A stretch of DNA of 33,973 bases, taken from the NCBI GenBank assembly GCA_964367715.1, contig CAYIYO010000018.1, forward strand, positions 1 through 33,973, read 5' to 3'. The position numbers and the translations under genes were made by a program. The DNA comes from CAYIYO01 sp964367715 (GTDB lineage Bacteria; Chlamydiota; Chlamydiia; Chlamydiales; Criblamydiaceae). The notes below the pieces were generated by a model. The model saw nothing but the letters and a program-made list of their open reading frames with translations. It had not been told where the DNA came from and did not search any database. Below are positions 24,948 through 33,870 of the stretch, one piece after another; positions within the stretch are counted from its first letter, which is position 1, and each line of letters opens with the position of its first letter.

Positions 24948-27509
24948 CACCAAGAACTATCAAACACTCTGGATTCTCTGGCAAAAATTGATAAAAGCGC
25001 AAAAGTCTCTTACACAGCAGGAGAAAGTGGAAAGCTAGGAACATTCACCATCACAGCCTCTAATGTAACAGGTGCTACACAAGCAGTTCTAGGAGTAAGC
25101 ACCGCTTCATACTTCCAAAGCTTTGCTAGAACAGTGAATAATTTCAACCCCCTATCTCAAACGGATAGTAGTGTTGGTGGTACTGTTAAACACTTAGAGC
25201 TATTAGAAAAAAAAATCAGTACTTTCTTAGCAGATACTGAAAAATTAAACCAAACTCAACTTACCCCCAAAGAAAGAGAAAGCATTCAAAAAGAGCTCTC
25301 CTCTCTTATCGTAAAAATGAACACTGCAAAATTTGGATTAGCAAATATCGCCAACACATACAAAGATGATACCAGACCAGAAGCACAAGGATTACCTTCA
25401 TTAAACAATAAATTTAACCACTTGATTGCCGCAGCAAAAACAATCGAATCAAAATATTTGCAAGGAGGAAACATAAGCTCTGCCGACGATCTAAAAATCA
25501 AAAACATGCTCGCTTCATTAGCCACACTTTCTCAGGGATTCGTTAAATATGATGAAACAAGCAATCGCTTTATCTCGGTCAACCAAAATAAACAATCGGA
25601 TCTTTCAGACGAGGACTTTACAGCAGTCGAAGCAGAGGTAAAAGAAGCAACTCCAAAAGAAGCAGCCTCTTCCTCATGGTGGGGATGGGGAGGCGTCGTA
25701 GAAAAAAGCGTAGAAGTTACTTCAAACATTATTTCTTCTGCTGCCGAAGCAACACAGACCTATCTTCAAAAAAACAATGAAAGTACCATCGAGGGATTGT
25801 TCACACTGGGATCGACAATCAATCAAATATGCGATCTAGTCTCCGACGCTCACTCTCTCTCAACAAAAGAAGAAAGCTCAGCTCAAATTCAAAAATTAAA
25901 AGAATACCAAACCTTATTAAATGATGCCAAAGGCGCGTTTAATGAAATGAAAAGTTTTTATGGTCCTGACCACCGCGTCTCTAAAACTATAGATGAAGTA
26001 GACATTGGGGCTCTTAACACAAAAATCAACACCACAATCACTCTACTAGAAAATTCCCCCTCTTTAACAGACAGTATCTACGTTCCAGGAAAAGAATCGA
26101 GGGAATCAATAAATCCAGAAGAATTTGAAGCATTTTTAAACGAACTCGCCCCAAAACAAGAAGAGCCTGTCGATCTCTCTCCTCCTCATACCCCTCCACT
26201 CACAAGCGAAAATAAACCCAGCGCACCACCACCACCTCCTCCTCCTGTCAACATGGACGGACCAGGCGCACCTCCACCACCACCTCCTCCTCCCAGCGTA
26301 GGCGGACCAGGCGTTCCTCCCCCACCTCCCGGAGGAGCTTTCGCCCCTAAGGCACAGCAAAAAGGACGAAATGGCATGACTTCCGCAGCCATCAAAGAGC
26401 TTGCCAACACAAATCGTCTATATACGGTAGATGATAAAAATTCCTCTTATATCGAAAAAAAATCCGCTCTTATGACGCTCCAACAAATTACCTCGGGTTT
26501 AGATAGTAACAACCCTTTATTAGGTACCTTGAGTAAACAAATAAAAGAGAAGGAACTTGAACTCCATGCTTTTAATAACGCGCTCAAAGAAAAAGAATTA
26601 AAAGAAAAAATTAATCGAGAATATCCCAATGATCACCTCCTAGTCATTTGCTCTTTTATTAAAGAGAGCGGAGAGATTGAAAGCGAATACATAGAACTAT
26701 TTAATCATTTAGAAAGGTTAGAAAATGATCCCGTTGTTGTTCAATTATACGAAAACCAAAAAGAAAACTGGAAACTGATGATGGAAACTCAAGGAAAATA
26801 TGTCAAAACCGCCTTCTTAAATTTAGCAAAAAATCGCTTTCTAAATTCATCTGAACATCCTGATATTCAAATACGCCAAGCCAATACCTCTACAACTACT
26901 AAAAAGCTTCCTAGCAAAGCATCTGCTGGCGAAGCCACTTTAGACTTAAGCGAACTTGCAGGCGGAGTAAACAAACTCAAAAAACGGGCCCCCCCACAAG
27001 CTACTACAACACAAGAGAGTTCTACTAAACCTTTATTCAAGCCTTTACGAAGCAGAAAAAGTGAATCTACTTCTACAGAAGAGCAAGTCGCTTCTTCTGA
27101 ACAAAGCTCCCCTTTTGGAATATCAGGACTACGTAAAACGGCAGCTTCCGAGGCACCTAAAGAACAAACATTCGATGACTTCATCATCGACCTATTAGGC
27201 AAAGTCAAAAGAGAAGCAGCACAAGCTGCCATTAAAATTAACAAAGAAAATAACCCAGGCTCCACCTCAATATTAAAAGAAAATGACTATAGAAGAGTCC
27301 TAAATGATCAGGTCACCACACTTTCGACAAAAGAATCTGATTCCGGCCTAACGACGGAAGAAAGAATGGAACGTGAGCGTTTAACGACACTCATTAAACG
27401 CTTTGACGACATAAAAACCATCACGAATACAAAAAATCAAGAAGAGATGACCGCTTTGCTCCAACAAAACTTTCCCAATGAATGGGCAACTTTTAGGCCG
27501 CAAGAATAA
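24948..27509 (+). CDS. Polyproline (FH1-like) candidate secreted effector, 5' end missing
   Basis: The frame is open from the gap edge, giving 853 visible residues; GTG 25134 lies inside the open frame and is not a credible start. The first 420 residues are Ser/Thr/Lys/Glu-rich with predicted coiled or helical stretches and no recognised domain. Residues about 424-463 hold three polyproline blocks (up to eight prolines) separated by Gly-rich links, like FH1 or WASP-type profilin/SH3-binding tracts. Further on, LSELAGGVNKLKKR and FGISGLRKT loosely resemble the end of WH2 actin-binding motifs with one residue too many. This order (polyproline, then WH2-like) is that of actin nucleators, and chlamydiae secrete such proteins (Tarp). 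Secretion and actin binding are inference; the N-terminal secretion signal is missing. Confidence 0.7.
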   Translation, partial: HQELSNTLDSLAKIDKSAKVSYTAGESGKLGTFTITASNVTGATQAVLGVSTASYFQSFARTVNNFNPLSQTDSSVGGTVKHLELLEKKISTFLADTEKLNQTQLTPKERESIQKELSSLIVKMNTAKFGLANIANTYKDDTRPEAQGLPSLNNKFNHLIAAAKTIESKYLQGGNISSADDLKIKNMLASLATLSQGFVKYDETSNRFISVNQNKQSDLSDEDFTAVEAEVKEATPKEAASSSWWGWGGVVEKSVEVTSNIISSAAEATQTYLQKNNESTIEGLFTLGSTINQICDLVSDAHSLSTKEESSAQIQKLKEYQTLLNDAKGAFNEMKSFYGPDHRVSKTIDEVDIGALNTKINTTITLLENSPSLTDSIYVPGKESRESINPEEFEAFLNELAPKQEEPVDLSPPHTPPLTSENKPSAPPPPPPPVNMDGPGAPPPPPPPPSVGGPGVPPPPPGGAFAPKAQQKGRNGMTSAAIKELANTNRLYTVDDKNSSYIEKKSALMTLQQITSGLDSNNPLLGTLSKQIKEKELELHAFNNALKEKELKEKINREYPNDHLLVICSFIKESGEIESEYIELFNHLERLENDPVVVQLYENQKENWKLMMETQGKYVKTAFLNLAKNRFLNSSEHPDIQIRQANTSTTTKKLPSKASAGEATLDLSELAGGVNKLKKRAPPQATTTQESSTKPLFKPLRSRKSESTSTEEQVASSEQSSPFGISGLRKTAASEAPKEQTFDDFIIDLLGKVKREAAQAAIKINKENNPGSTSILKENDYRRVLNDQVTTLSTKESDSGLTTEERMERERLTTLIKRFDDIKTITNTKNQEEMTALLQQNFPNEWATFRPQE

Positions 27510-27518
27510 AATAAAATA

Positions 27519-27547
27519 TTGACATGTCACAGACCGATGATTACTGT
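27519..27547 (+). promoter_or_regulatory. Candidate promoter of the small membrane protein gene
   Basis: A perfect TTGACA (27519-27524) is followed after 17 bases by TACTGT (27542-27547). Transcription would begin near 27555, about 30 bases before ATG 27584. The -10 box is weak (three of six), so confidence is moderate. Confidence 0.45.
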
Positions 27548-27583
27548 AAAAATTAGCAAAAACAAATCCAAAAAGGAGCTTTT

Positions 27584-27733
27584 ATGCATTTTACAAATAA
27601 CATCGGAATGTTACTTCTTGCGATCTTTTTGATCATCGTCGGACTAACATCAGTTGCAGGAATCATCATTCCAGGGCTAATCACTGGAATCATTGCTCTC
27701 GCTGCAGGGGTCCTTATCCTGATCGGCAGATAA
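27584..27733 (+). CDS. Small hydrophobic membrane protein (49 residues)
   Basis: ATG 27584 is preceded by AAGGAG at ideal spacing and the frame ends at TAA 27731-27733. The peptide starts MHFTNNIGMLLLAIFLII and consists of two hydrophobic segments (about 7-26 and 30-47) around a Gly/Pro turn (SVAGIIIPG), ending in LIGR. Short two-segment proteins with the same L-A-G-I pattern and a final ILIGR-like end occur widely in bacteria without a known function. It probably sits in the inner membrane as a hairpin. Good ribosome binding site, candidate promoter and composition all argue for a real gene despite its size. Confidence 0.75.
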   Translation: MHFTNNIGMLLLAIFLIIVGLTSVAGIIIPGLITGIIALAAGVLILIGR

Positions 27734-27751
27734 CCTTATCCATTTAATGGG

Positions 27752-27827
27752 GCTATACCACGGTTCAGGTAAATTTTGGGATTTCGCTCTGTCCAAATGT
27801 CAAAATTTATCCGAACCGTGGTATAGC
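27752..27827. terminator. Bidirectional hairpin between converging genes, overlapping the smc 3' end
   Basis: Arms 27752-27778 and 27801-27827 are complementary over 27 bases with a short mismatched patch of about three; the loop is 22 bases. The right arm encodes the last residues of SMC (LYHGSDKF). The structure can serve as a transcription end for both smc and the small membrane protein gene. A strong T-run is lacking on either side. Confidence 0.55.
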
Positions 27828-30800
27828 TCTTCCACAAGCGCTGGCTCCTTCTTCTTCTCACTCGAAAATTCCATCGAAAGTAACTTGGACACTCCGCGCT
27901 CTTGCATCGAAACGCCAAATAAACGGTCACAAATTGCCATTGTCCGTTTATTATGTGTAATGATGATAAACTGGCAACGATCAATAAACTGCTTCACCAC
28001 ATTCAAAAAGCGCTCAACGTTGGTATCATCAAGAGGCGCATCAATTTCATCTAAGATGCAGAAAGGAGCAGGCTTCACCTCAAAAATCGCAAACAACAAC
28101 GCCATCGCCGTTAAGCACTTCTCTCCTCCTGACAACAAGTTGATCGAACGCATATGCTTGCCAGGCGGCTTTGCAATAATCTCAACTCCTGCCTCCAACA
28201 CATCCCCTTCCTCTGTAAACTGAAGATCAGCCTCCCCTCCATTAAACAAAATACGGAAGTTTTTCTGGAAATTCGCCCGTACCTGCTCAAAGGTCGTCTT
28301 AAAAAGAACACGGCTCTGTGCGTCGAGCTCAGTAATGATCGCAAGCAGCTCTTCTTTGGATCCACCCATGTCGTCGATTTGATGATTCAAATAATCGTAA
28401 CGATCCTTGTTATGCTGGAATTCGTCAATGGAAGCCATATTAATGTCCTTCATTGCGACTTCAAGATCTTTACGCAAACTGCGCACTTCGCGTTCTGCCT
28501 GTTCGACTCCAATTGCTAACGCTGGATACTTTTCTCGGACTTCATCAATAGTCAGCTGATGCCTCTCTTGCAACTCAGCCTCTAATGAGTGGCGTCCAGA
28601 CTCGGACTGCGCCGCCTGTATTCCCTGCTTATGTTCTTCGCTTTCTAGCTTTTTAATCTGGATCGATTCTTTTTGGATCTTTTGATCGATCTCTTCTAGG
28701 ACACTTCTTCGGCGGGCGACCTCTTTTTCCATTGCAGAACATGCATTGACCGCAGTAGCAAGAGTTTTCTCGACTTCGGCTAATGCGTGTTCAAAGGCAC
28801 TGCTTTTTTCTGTAAAATGGGTCTGTAGCTCACGGCTAGAGGAAATTTCTTGTTGCAAGCGCTTCGCCTGCTCTTCTCCTTCACGGTCCTGCACTTCAAT
28901 CACATGCAGGGCATGAATCACTTTTCGTCGCTCATCTGCCATGCGATGATAGGCTTTTTCTGCTTCTGCATGCAGCCCATGCTGCTCGCGTAGCAGTGCA
29001 CTCTTTGTCGCAAGGGATTCTCCAATCGTCGTCGACTTTGCCATCACACCCGCCCCTTCTTTCTTGATAGAAGAAGAATGCGCGGTCAACTCTGCAATAG
29101 TCACCACCAATCGTTGTAAGGAATCGTCGATCGCAGTCAATTCGACATCATTTTCTTCCTGTTCTTTTTTGGTGCGATCCAAATCGCTTTGAAGCTTTTG
29201 CAATTGAAAATTACTTTCAATTAGGGTCATCTCGAGCTTACGAATGGCCTTATCGGCTTCAATACGCTCGGCCTGCGCTTTGTTGCGCTGCAAACGAAGT
29301 GCTTCTAAGGAAGCATCAAGGGTCTTTTTTTCTTCTTCCAATACTTTTAATCGTGCTGCCAACGTCTTAAGCTCCGCTTCGCGTAGAAAGATGTTGTTCT
29401 CCCCTTTGGACAGATAAAAGAGCACTTGATGACGATCCACCAATGCCTCTTCCCCTTCAATCCAGGTCTCGGCTCCGCCATTTTCTCGCACATACGCCAC
29501 GCCGGCATCGGCATCTTTAGCTATAAAAAGATTCTGAAGAAAAAGCGCCGAAAAAGGGTCGTTGCCAATTTTTTTTGCTAATGATTCGACTCCTTTTCCC
29601 TTTTTATAGGAAGAAGAATCGCTTTGCTTTAATCCTTCAAGACAAAGTAAAGAAAAATCACGCAATTTATTCTTTTTCGCAAATGCCAATACTTCATCTA
29701 ATGCTGCTCGTGTTTCTACAACAAGAGTTTGCGAATATGGACGCATCACAGCCGCCGCTGCTGCCTCACACTCTTTCGGAGGGGTGAAATATTCAAATAA
29801 TCCTTTTAACTTTCCAGAAAGCATACTTTTCGCATTCGAGGACTCCTGCATCAACTTCTTACTCGCAACAGAAAATCCTTCTAACTCCTCACGCAAACGC
29901 ATCAATGCACGATAACGCGCCGATCCTTCCGCATATTCTTGCTGGACCTTATCATAACTTGTTTGATGCTCCAAAAGCTGTTCACTAACGCTCTGTAAGA
30001 TCTTTTCCAATTGTACCAGCGTTTTCTTTTGGGTATCGACAACCGTCGATTGCGTATCCAACAGTTCTTTCTTCTCGGCTGCTTTCGCGCCAGCCTCTTT
30101 GAAATGTACCGCTAACTGTCCCTTTCGCGTCTCAATTTTTGCTTTACGTTCCTGTAAGCTCTCTTGGCGCACACGGTTCTGCTTTAATTCGCTTTCGATC
30201 GCCCCTTCATTCTGTAGATGCTTCAAACGTTCGTGATGGATGTCCTCTTGCTGCTCACGCAGTCTTTCCACTTCCGCTTCACACTCTTTCACTTTCGCTT
30301 TATAAGCATCGAGCTGCGTTTCTTGCTTTTTAAGGGTCTCTTCTAACTCTTTTTGCTGTTTAGCCGCCTGCTCCGCCTGCTTTTTACGCTCTTCTTTGCG
30401 CTTCCCGAGTCCGTCAACCTCGTGCTGCCATTGTTTTTCTTTGGCGACGGTCTCCGTTAAACGCTCACGATGCGATAGCTGCTCGCGTGTTTTTATCTCT
30501 TTATCACTGCGTGCCTTATAAACTGCCTCACTGGTCGCACGCAACTCCTGCTCACCCAAAGAAAGGTACTCCTTTCCCTGCCGCATCTGTTCCTGCAGCT
30601 CCGCAATACGTCCATTACCTTCTTCTATCTGCTGCTTAAAATTTTCAATGCGCTTTCCGATCTCTTCCGACTTCCCACTAAACTGGTCCCACTTCGCCAC
30701 ATACAATGACCGCTCCAGCTCCTCATGCCGTACTTTTTTCTCTTTATACGCACGCGCCTCTTCTGCCTGCTTCTCTAAAACAATAATCTGTTTTTCAACT

Positions 30801-31390
30801 TCCTTATGGATGTCTTTCACACGGCTAATGTTCTCTTCTGTCTTTTCTAACTTGGACAACGCCTCGCGCTTCCGAATAAGAAAGCGCAAAATCCCCGCTG
30901 CCTCTTCAAAAATATAACGGCGCTCCACAGGGTTAAGCTGGATAATCTGATCAATCTTTCCCTGCTCAAATATCGAAAATGCATTTTTTCCCATGCCGGA
31001 ATCCAAAAACAATTCCTGGACATCTTTCATTCGGACCTGCTGGCGATTGATCAAATACTCGGATTCCCCCTCCCGATAGTAACGGCGCGTAATCTCAATC
31101 TCGGAATAATCGACAGGTAGCATCCCTCCCACATCAGTCAACGTGATCGACACCTCGGCCATATTCACTTGCTTACGCGTGGAGGTCCCAGCAAAGATGA
31201 CATCCTCCATCTTCTTCCCACGCAACGACTTAGCAGAAGTCTCCCCCAACACCCAGCGAAAGGCATCCGAAATATTCGACTTCCCACATCCATTCGGTCC
31301 CACAACTCCAGTGATCCCTTCATGGAAGTCCAACGTCACTTTATCCGCAAAAGACTTAAATCCGACAATTTTGATCCGCTTGAGGCGCAA
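27800..31390 (-). CDS. smc: Chromosome segregation protein SMC
   Basis: SMC forms an ATP-dependent ring that compacts and organises the chromosome with ScpA/ScpB. I chose TTG 31390 (1196 residues): it gives MRLKRIKIVGFKSFAD, which aligns with the conserved SMC start, and AAGGGGG lies just upstream. ATG 31429 would add 13 unconserved residues and has no ribosome binding site. Walker A GPNGCGKSN is at about 31-39; long coiled coils rich in Glu/Lys/Gln span about 165-490 and 660-1000; the hinge is at about 500-650. The signature motif LLSGGEKC is near 1085 and Walker B ILDEIDAPLDD near 1112, followed by THNK. All catalytic parts are present. The C-terminal tail ends inside an inverted repeat. 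Confidence 0.95.
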   Translation of the reverse strand: MRLKRIKIVGFKSFADKVTLDFHEGITGVVGPNGCGKSNISDAFRWVLGETSAKSLRGKKMEDVIFAGTSTRKQVNMAEVSITLTDVGGMLPVDYSEIEITRRYYREGESEYLINRQQVRMKDVQELFLDSGMGKNAFSIFEQGKIDQIIQLNPVERRYIFEEAAGILRFLIRKREALSKLEKTEENISRVKDIHKEVEKQIIVLEKQAEEARAYKEKKVRHEELERSLYVAKWDQFSGKSEEIGKRIENFKQQIEEGNGRIAELQEQMRQGKEYLSLGEQELRATSEAVYKARSDKEIKTREQLSHRERLTETVAKEKQWQHEVDGLGKRKEERKKQAEQAAKQQKELEETLKKQETQLDAYKAKVKECEAEVERLREQQEDIHHERLKHLQNEGAIESELKQNRVRQESLQERKAKIETRKGQLAVHFKEAGAKAAEKKELLDTQSTVVDTQKKTLVQLEKILQSVSEQLLEHQTSYDKVQQEYAEGSARYRALMRLREELEGFSVASKKLMQESSNAKSMLSGKLKGLFEYFTPPKECEAAAAAVMRPYSQTLVVETRAALDEVLAFAKKNKLRDFSLLCLEGLKQSDSSSYKKGKGVESLAKKIGNDPFSALFLQNLFIAKDADAGVAYVRENGGAETWIEGEEALVDRHQVLFYLSKGENNIFLREAELKTLAARLKVLEEEKKTLDASLEALRLQRNKAQAERIEADKAIRKLEMTLIESNFQLQKLQSDLDRTKKEQEENDVELTAIDDSLQRLVVTIAELTAHSSSIKKEGAGVMAKSTTIGESLATKSALLREQHGLHAEAEKAYHRMADERRKVIHALHVIEVQDREGEEQAKRLQQEISSSRELQTHFTEKSSAFEHALAEVEKTLATAVNACSAMEKEVARRRSVLEEIDQKIQKESIQIKKLESEEHKQGIQAAQSESGRHSLEAELQERHQLTIDEVREKYPALAIGVEQAEREVRSLRKDLEVAMKDINMASIDEFQHNKDRYDYLNHQIDDMGGSKEELLAIITELDAQSRVLFKTTFEQVRANFQKNFRILFNGGEADLQFTEEGDVLEAGVEIIAKPPGKHMRSINLLSGGEKCLTAMALLFAIFEVKPAPFCILDEIDAPLDDTNVERFLNVVKQFIDRCQFIIITHNKRTMAICDRLFGVSMQERGVSKLLSMEFSSEKKKEPALVEELYHGSDKF

Positions 31391-31546
31391 ACGAACCCCC
31401 TTATAGTTGATTTTTTCGCAATCATACAAAAGAAAGAATTGAGAATCTACTCCTTCCTATCTCAAAAAAAAATTTACTTGCCGTAATATCTAAAAAACGA
31501 TTATCAACATCTCGATGACAAAAAATCACTCTCACCCCGGATTTTT

Positions 31547-32590
31547 ATGGCGATCGATACGCAAAATTATCTACAGACTCTATACAGAGACACATCTCTC
31601 AGATTTGATGAACCCTATCTCGCTCTCGATGAAGAAGAAAATATTATCCATGCCACCGAAAAACCCGACACAAAAATTGCAACTCTCTTCCAAACAATTT
31701 TAGGGAAAATCAACACGATTGAATACAATGCAGACTACCCAAATTCCTATCGCGACGACTGTCTTGCCCACCTCGAAGGGATCGAACAAAATGTCAACAC
31801 CTACTACGGCAATTTCAAAGCAAAAGTCAACGCGCAAACATTTACTCGCCTAGCAAAAAAACTCTCCCCCTACCCGGAAACAAAAGAAGCATACCGCTCT
31901 TTAAAAACGGCCATCGGCCAACTGCGTACACGCATTAACACTCCAAACCAGGATCTAATTTCCTCCACAGAACTAGTAATTGTCCCAGAAGATGGAGTAT
32001 TTGACGATCTCCCCCTCACCCCTTCGCATCCAATAGAAGTCCCCCCCCCCCACTCGGACATAGACAACGTCGAAGAAGACACAAAAGACGACACCACTAC
32101 AAAATTATATATATTTTTTCACAGTTCACGTATCGAAAAAAAACAGCTAAGCACTGACGAAATCGTCGTGCACGGACATACCGCCTTAAGAAAAGCCTTT
32201 GAAGAGCCTATTTGGAGAGAACAGCACCGCGAACTCCTCACCACCATTTTGCAAGCCATCTTCAATGCCACCGAATCAAAACAACTCACCCATTCTCAAA
32301 TTATTTATTTCATCGATCCAATAAAAAACCTAGAGGATTTCTTCGGTGAAGATGTCGTTTGGAAAACCATCCCCATCCTCGATAGAGAAACGAAAAAAGA
32401 GATTGGAATCTTACGGGTCTCCACCCTTCGTTTCTTAGCCGGCCCTTCAAATAATTTATTAGTTGCTAGAAAACTTGATTCAATTCCTGAGCAAGACTAT
32501 ACTTGCCATTCTACAATTAATTATGAGGAATCACTATGTTGGATCTTAAGATGCTGCGCCAAAGCGCTGATGAAATGGAAGCGAGACTAA
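31547..32590 (+). CDS. Unknown protein with a poly-C tract, overlapping serS
   Basis: I do not recognise this 347-residue protein. The N-terminal part (1-145) is helical and charged, residues about 146-185 are Pro/Asp/Glu-rich and probably disordered, and the C-terminal part (about 185-330) has alternating hydrophobic strands and helices (TKLYIFFHSSRIEKKQ, SQIIYFIDPIKNLEDFFGED). No signal peptide or membrane segment is seen, so it is probably cytosolic or a secreted effector; no family supports either. An 11-C run at 32041-32051 lies in the disordered linker. The frame runs 55 bases into serS, and the last residues (from ESLCWILRCC) are simply serS sequence read in another frame, so translation may couple to serS. 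ATG 31547 has only a weak GGA upstream. Confidence 0.65.
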   Translation: MAIDTQNYLQTLYRDTSLRFDEPYLALDEEENIIHATEKPDTKIATLFQTILGKINTIEYNADYPNSYRDDCLAHLEGIEQNVNTYYGNFKAKVNAQTFTRLAKKLSPYPETKEAYRSLKTAIGQLRTRINTPNQDLISSTELVIVPEDGVFDDLPLTPSHPIEVPPPHSDIDNVEEDTKDDTTTKLYIFFHSSRIEKKQLSTDEIVVHGHTALRKAFEEPIWREQHRELLTTILQAIFNATESKQLTHSQIIYFIDPIKNLEDFFGEDVVWKTIPILDRETKKEIGILRVSTLRFLAGPSNNLLVARKLDSIPEQDYTCHSTINYEESLCWILRCCAKALMKWKRD

Positions 32591-33807
32591 AGACAAAAGA
32601 CTCAGAAGTAAGCCTCAAACTCCTGCTCGATCTCGATACCCGTGTCCGCGACATCAAAACCAAAGGAGACAGCTTAAAATCTCTACGCAATGAATTCTCT
32701 AAAAAAATCGGAGAGATGAAGCGCCGCGGCGAAGACACAACAGAACTCATGCACGAAGTGTCCGGAATCTCCGATGAAACGCACGCGATCGACCAAGAAC
32801 TCACACTCCTAGAAAAACAATTAGAAGATGAGCTCGCAAAGCTTCCGAACCTTCCCATGGAAGACATTAAAGTCGCCCTCGATCCACAAGAAAATGTGAT
32901 GATAAAAAGCTGGGGCGAACGTCCGACATTTGACTTTCAATTCAAAAATCACTTAGAGCTCAACCAAAAATTAAAATTATTCGACTTCGAACGTGGCGCA
33001 AAAGTGTCCGGCGCAGGCTGGCCAATGTACAGCAACATGGGCGCTCGTCTGGAATGGGCATTGATTAACTACATGATCGAAACCCACATCAAAAATGGCT
33101 TCATGCAATGGATGCCCCCACTACTCGTTCGCGAAGAAACACTATTTGGCTCGGGTCAACTCCCCAAATTTGCTTCTCAACAGTTCCGTATCAAGGATGA
33201 CGACTTCAATCTCTGGCTCATTCCCACAGCAGAAGTTCCCCTCAACGGTCTCCACATCGACGAAATTTTAGAATCGGAGTCGCTCCCACTAAAATACATG
33301 GGATACACACCCTGCTTCCGCAGAGAAGCCGGCGCCGCAGGAAAACAGGAGCGCGGTCTCATCCGCATGCACCAATTCAACAAAGTCGAAATGTTCTGCT
33401 TCACAAAACCAGAAGATAGTGCACAGACGTTTGATTGGATGATCTCCTGCGCAGAAGAAATTCTCGAAGGACTTGGAATCCACTACCGCAACATGCTTCT
33501 CGTCACAGGCGATATGTCGTTTGCTGCTGCACGTACTGTCGACATCGAAGTATGGCTTCCCGGCCAAGACCGCTATTACGAAGTATCTTCCGTCTCCAAC
33601 TGCACGGACTACCAAGCGCGCCGCTCAAACATCCGCTACCGCTCCAAACAAGAAAAACCAGAATTCGTTCACACATTGAACGGCTCGGGCCTTGCAACTT
33701 CACGTCTCATGGTCGCTTTGTTGGAAAATAATCAAAATGCCGACGGTACCGTTCGCATCCCAGAAGTGCTCCAGAAATACCTCGGCGGTCAAACACTCCT
33801 GTCTTAG
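32536..33807 (+). CDS. serS: Seryl-tRNA synthetase
   Basis: The 423-residue class II synthetase charges tRNA-Ser (and tRNA-Sec where present) with serine. The N-terminal long coiled-coil arm (about 28-105) that binds the tRNA variable arm is present. Motif 2 lies at about 259-285 (CFRREAGAAGKQERGLIR then HQFNKVEMF) and motif 3 at about 380-395 (NGSGLATSRLMVALLEN). TAEVPLNGLHIDE (serine pocket) is intact. GAGG precedes ATG 32536 at normal spacing. It overlaps the upstream unknown gene by 55 bases and is followed by a clear terminator. Confidence 0.97.
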   Translation: MLDLKMLRQSADEMEARLKTKDSEVSLKLLLDLDTRVRDIKTKGDSLKSLRNEFSKKIGEMKRRGEDTTELMHEVSGISDETHAIDQELTLLEKQLEDELAKLPNLPMEDIKVALDPQENVMIKSWGERPTFDFQFKNHLELNQKLKLFDFERGAKVSGAGWPMYSNMGARLEWALINYMIETHIKNGFMQWMPPLLVREETLFGSGQLPKFASQQFRIKDDDFNLWLIPTAEVPLNGLHIDEILESESLPLKYMGYTPCFRREAGAAGKQERGLIRMHQFNKVEMFCFTKPEDSAQTFDWMISCAEEILEGLGIHYRNMLLVTGDMSFAAARTVDIEVWLPGQDRYYEVSSVSNCTDYQARRSNIRYRSKQEKPEFVHTLNGSGLATSRLMVALLENNQNADGTVRIPEVLQKYLGGQTLLS

Positions 33808-33828
33808 AATACAAACTACAGCCCACAA

Positions 33829-33870
33829 AGAAAGGCCTAATCACCAATAACTAGTGAATTAGACCTTTCT
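33829..33870 (+). terminator. Rho-independent-type terminator after serS
   Basis: Arms 33829-33844 and 33854-33870 form a stem of about 16 pairs with one bulge and one wobble and a nine-base loop, followed by a pyrimidine/T-rich tail (CTCTTTGTTCTCTTTC). It starts 21 bases after the serS stop. The remaining sequence to 33973 shows no gene. Confidence 0.65.

Noticed and set aside
23759..24991. 410-residue protein reading through the N run
   Set aside because: The residues after the N run depend on the arbitrary gap length; the true gene is cut at 24847, and the other frame after the gap is open into the polyproline protein.
25134..27509. GTG 25134 as the start of the polyproline protein
   Set aside because: The same frame is open back to the gap edge at 24948 with protein-like sequence and no ribosome binding site before the GTG, so the start lies in the gap.
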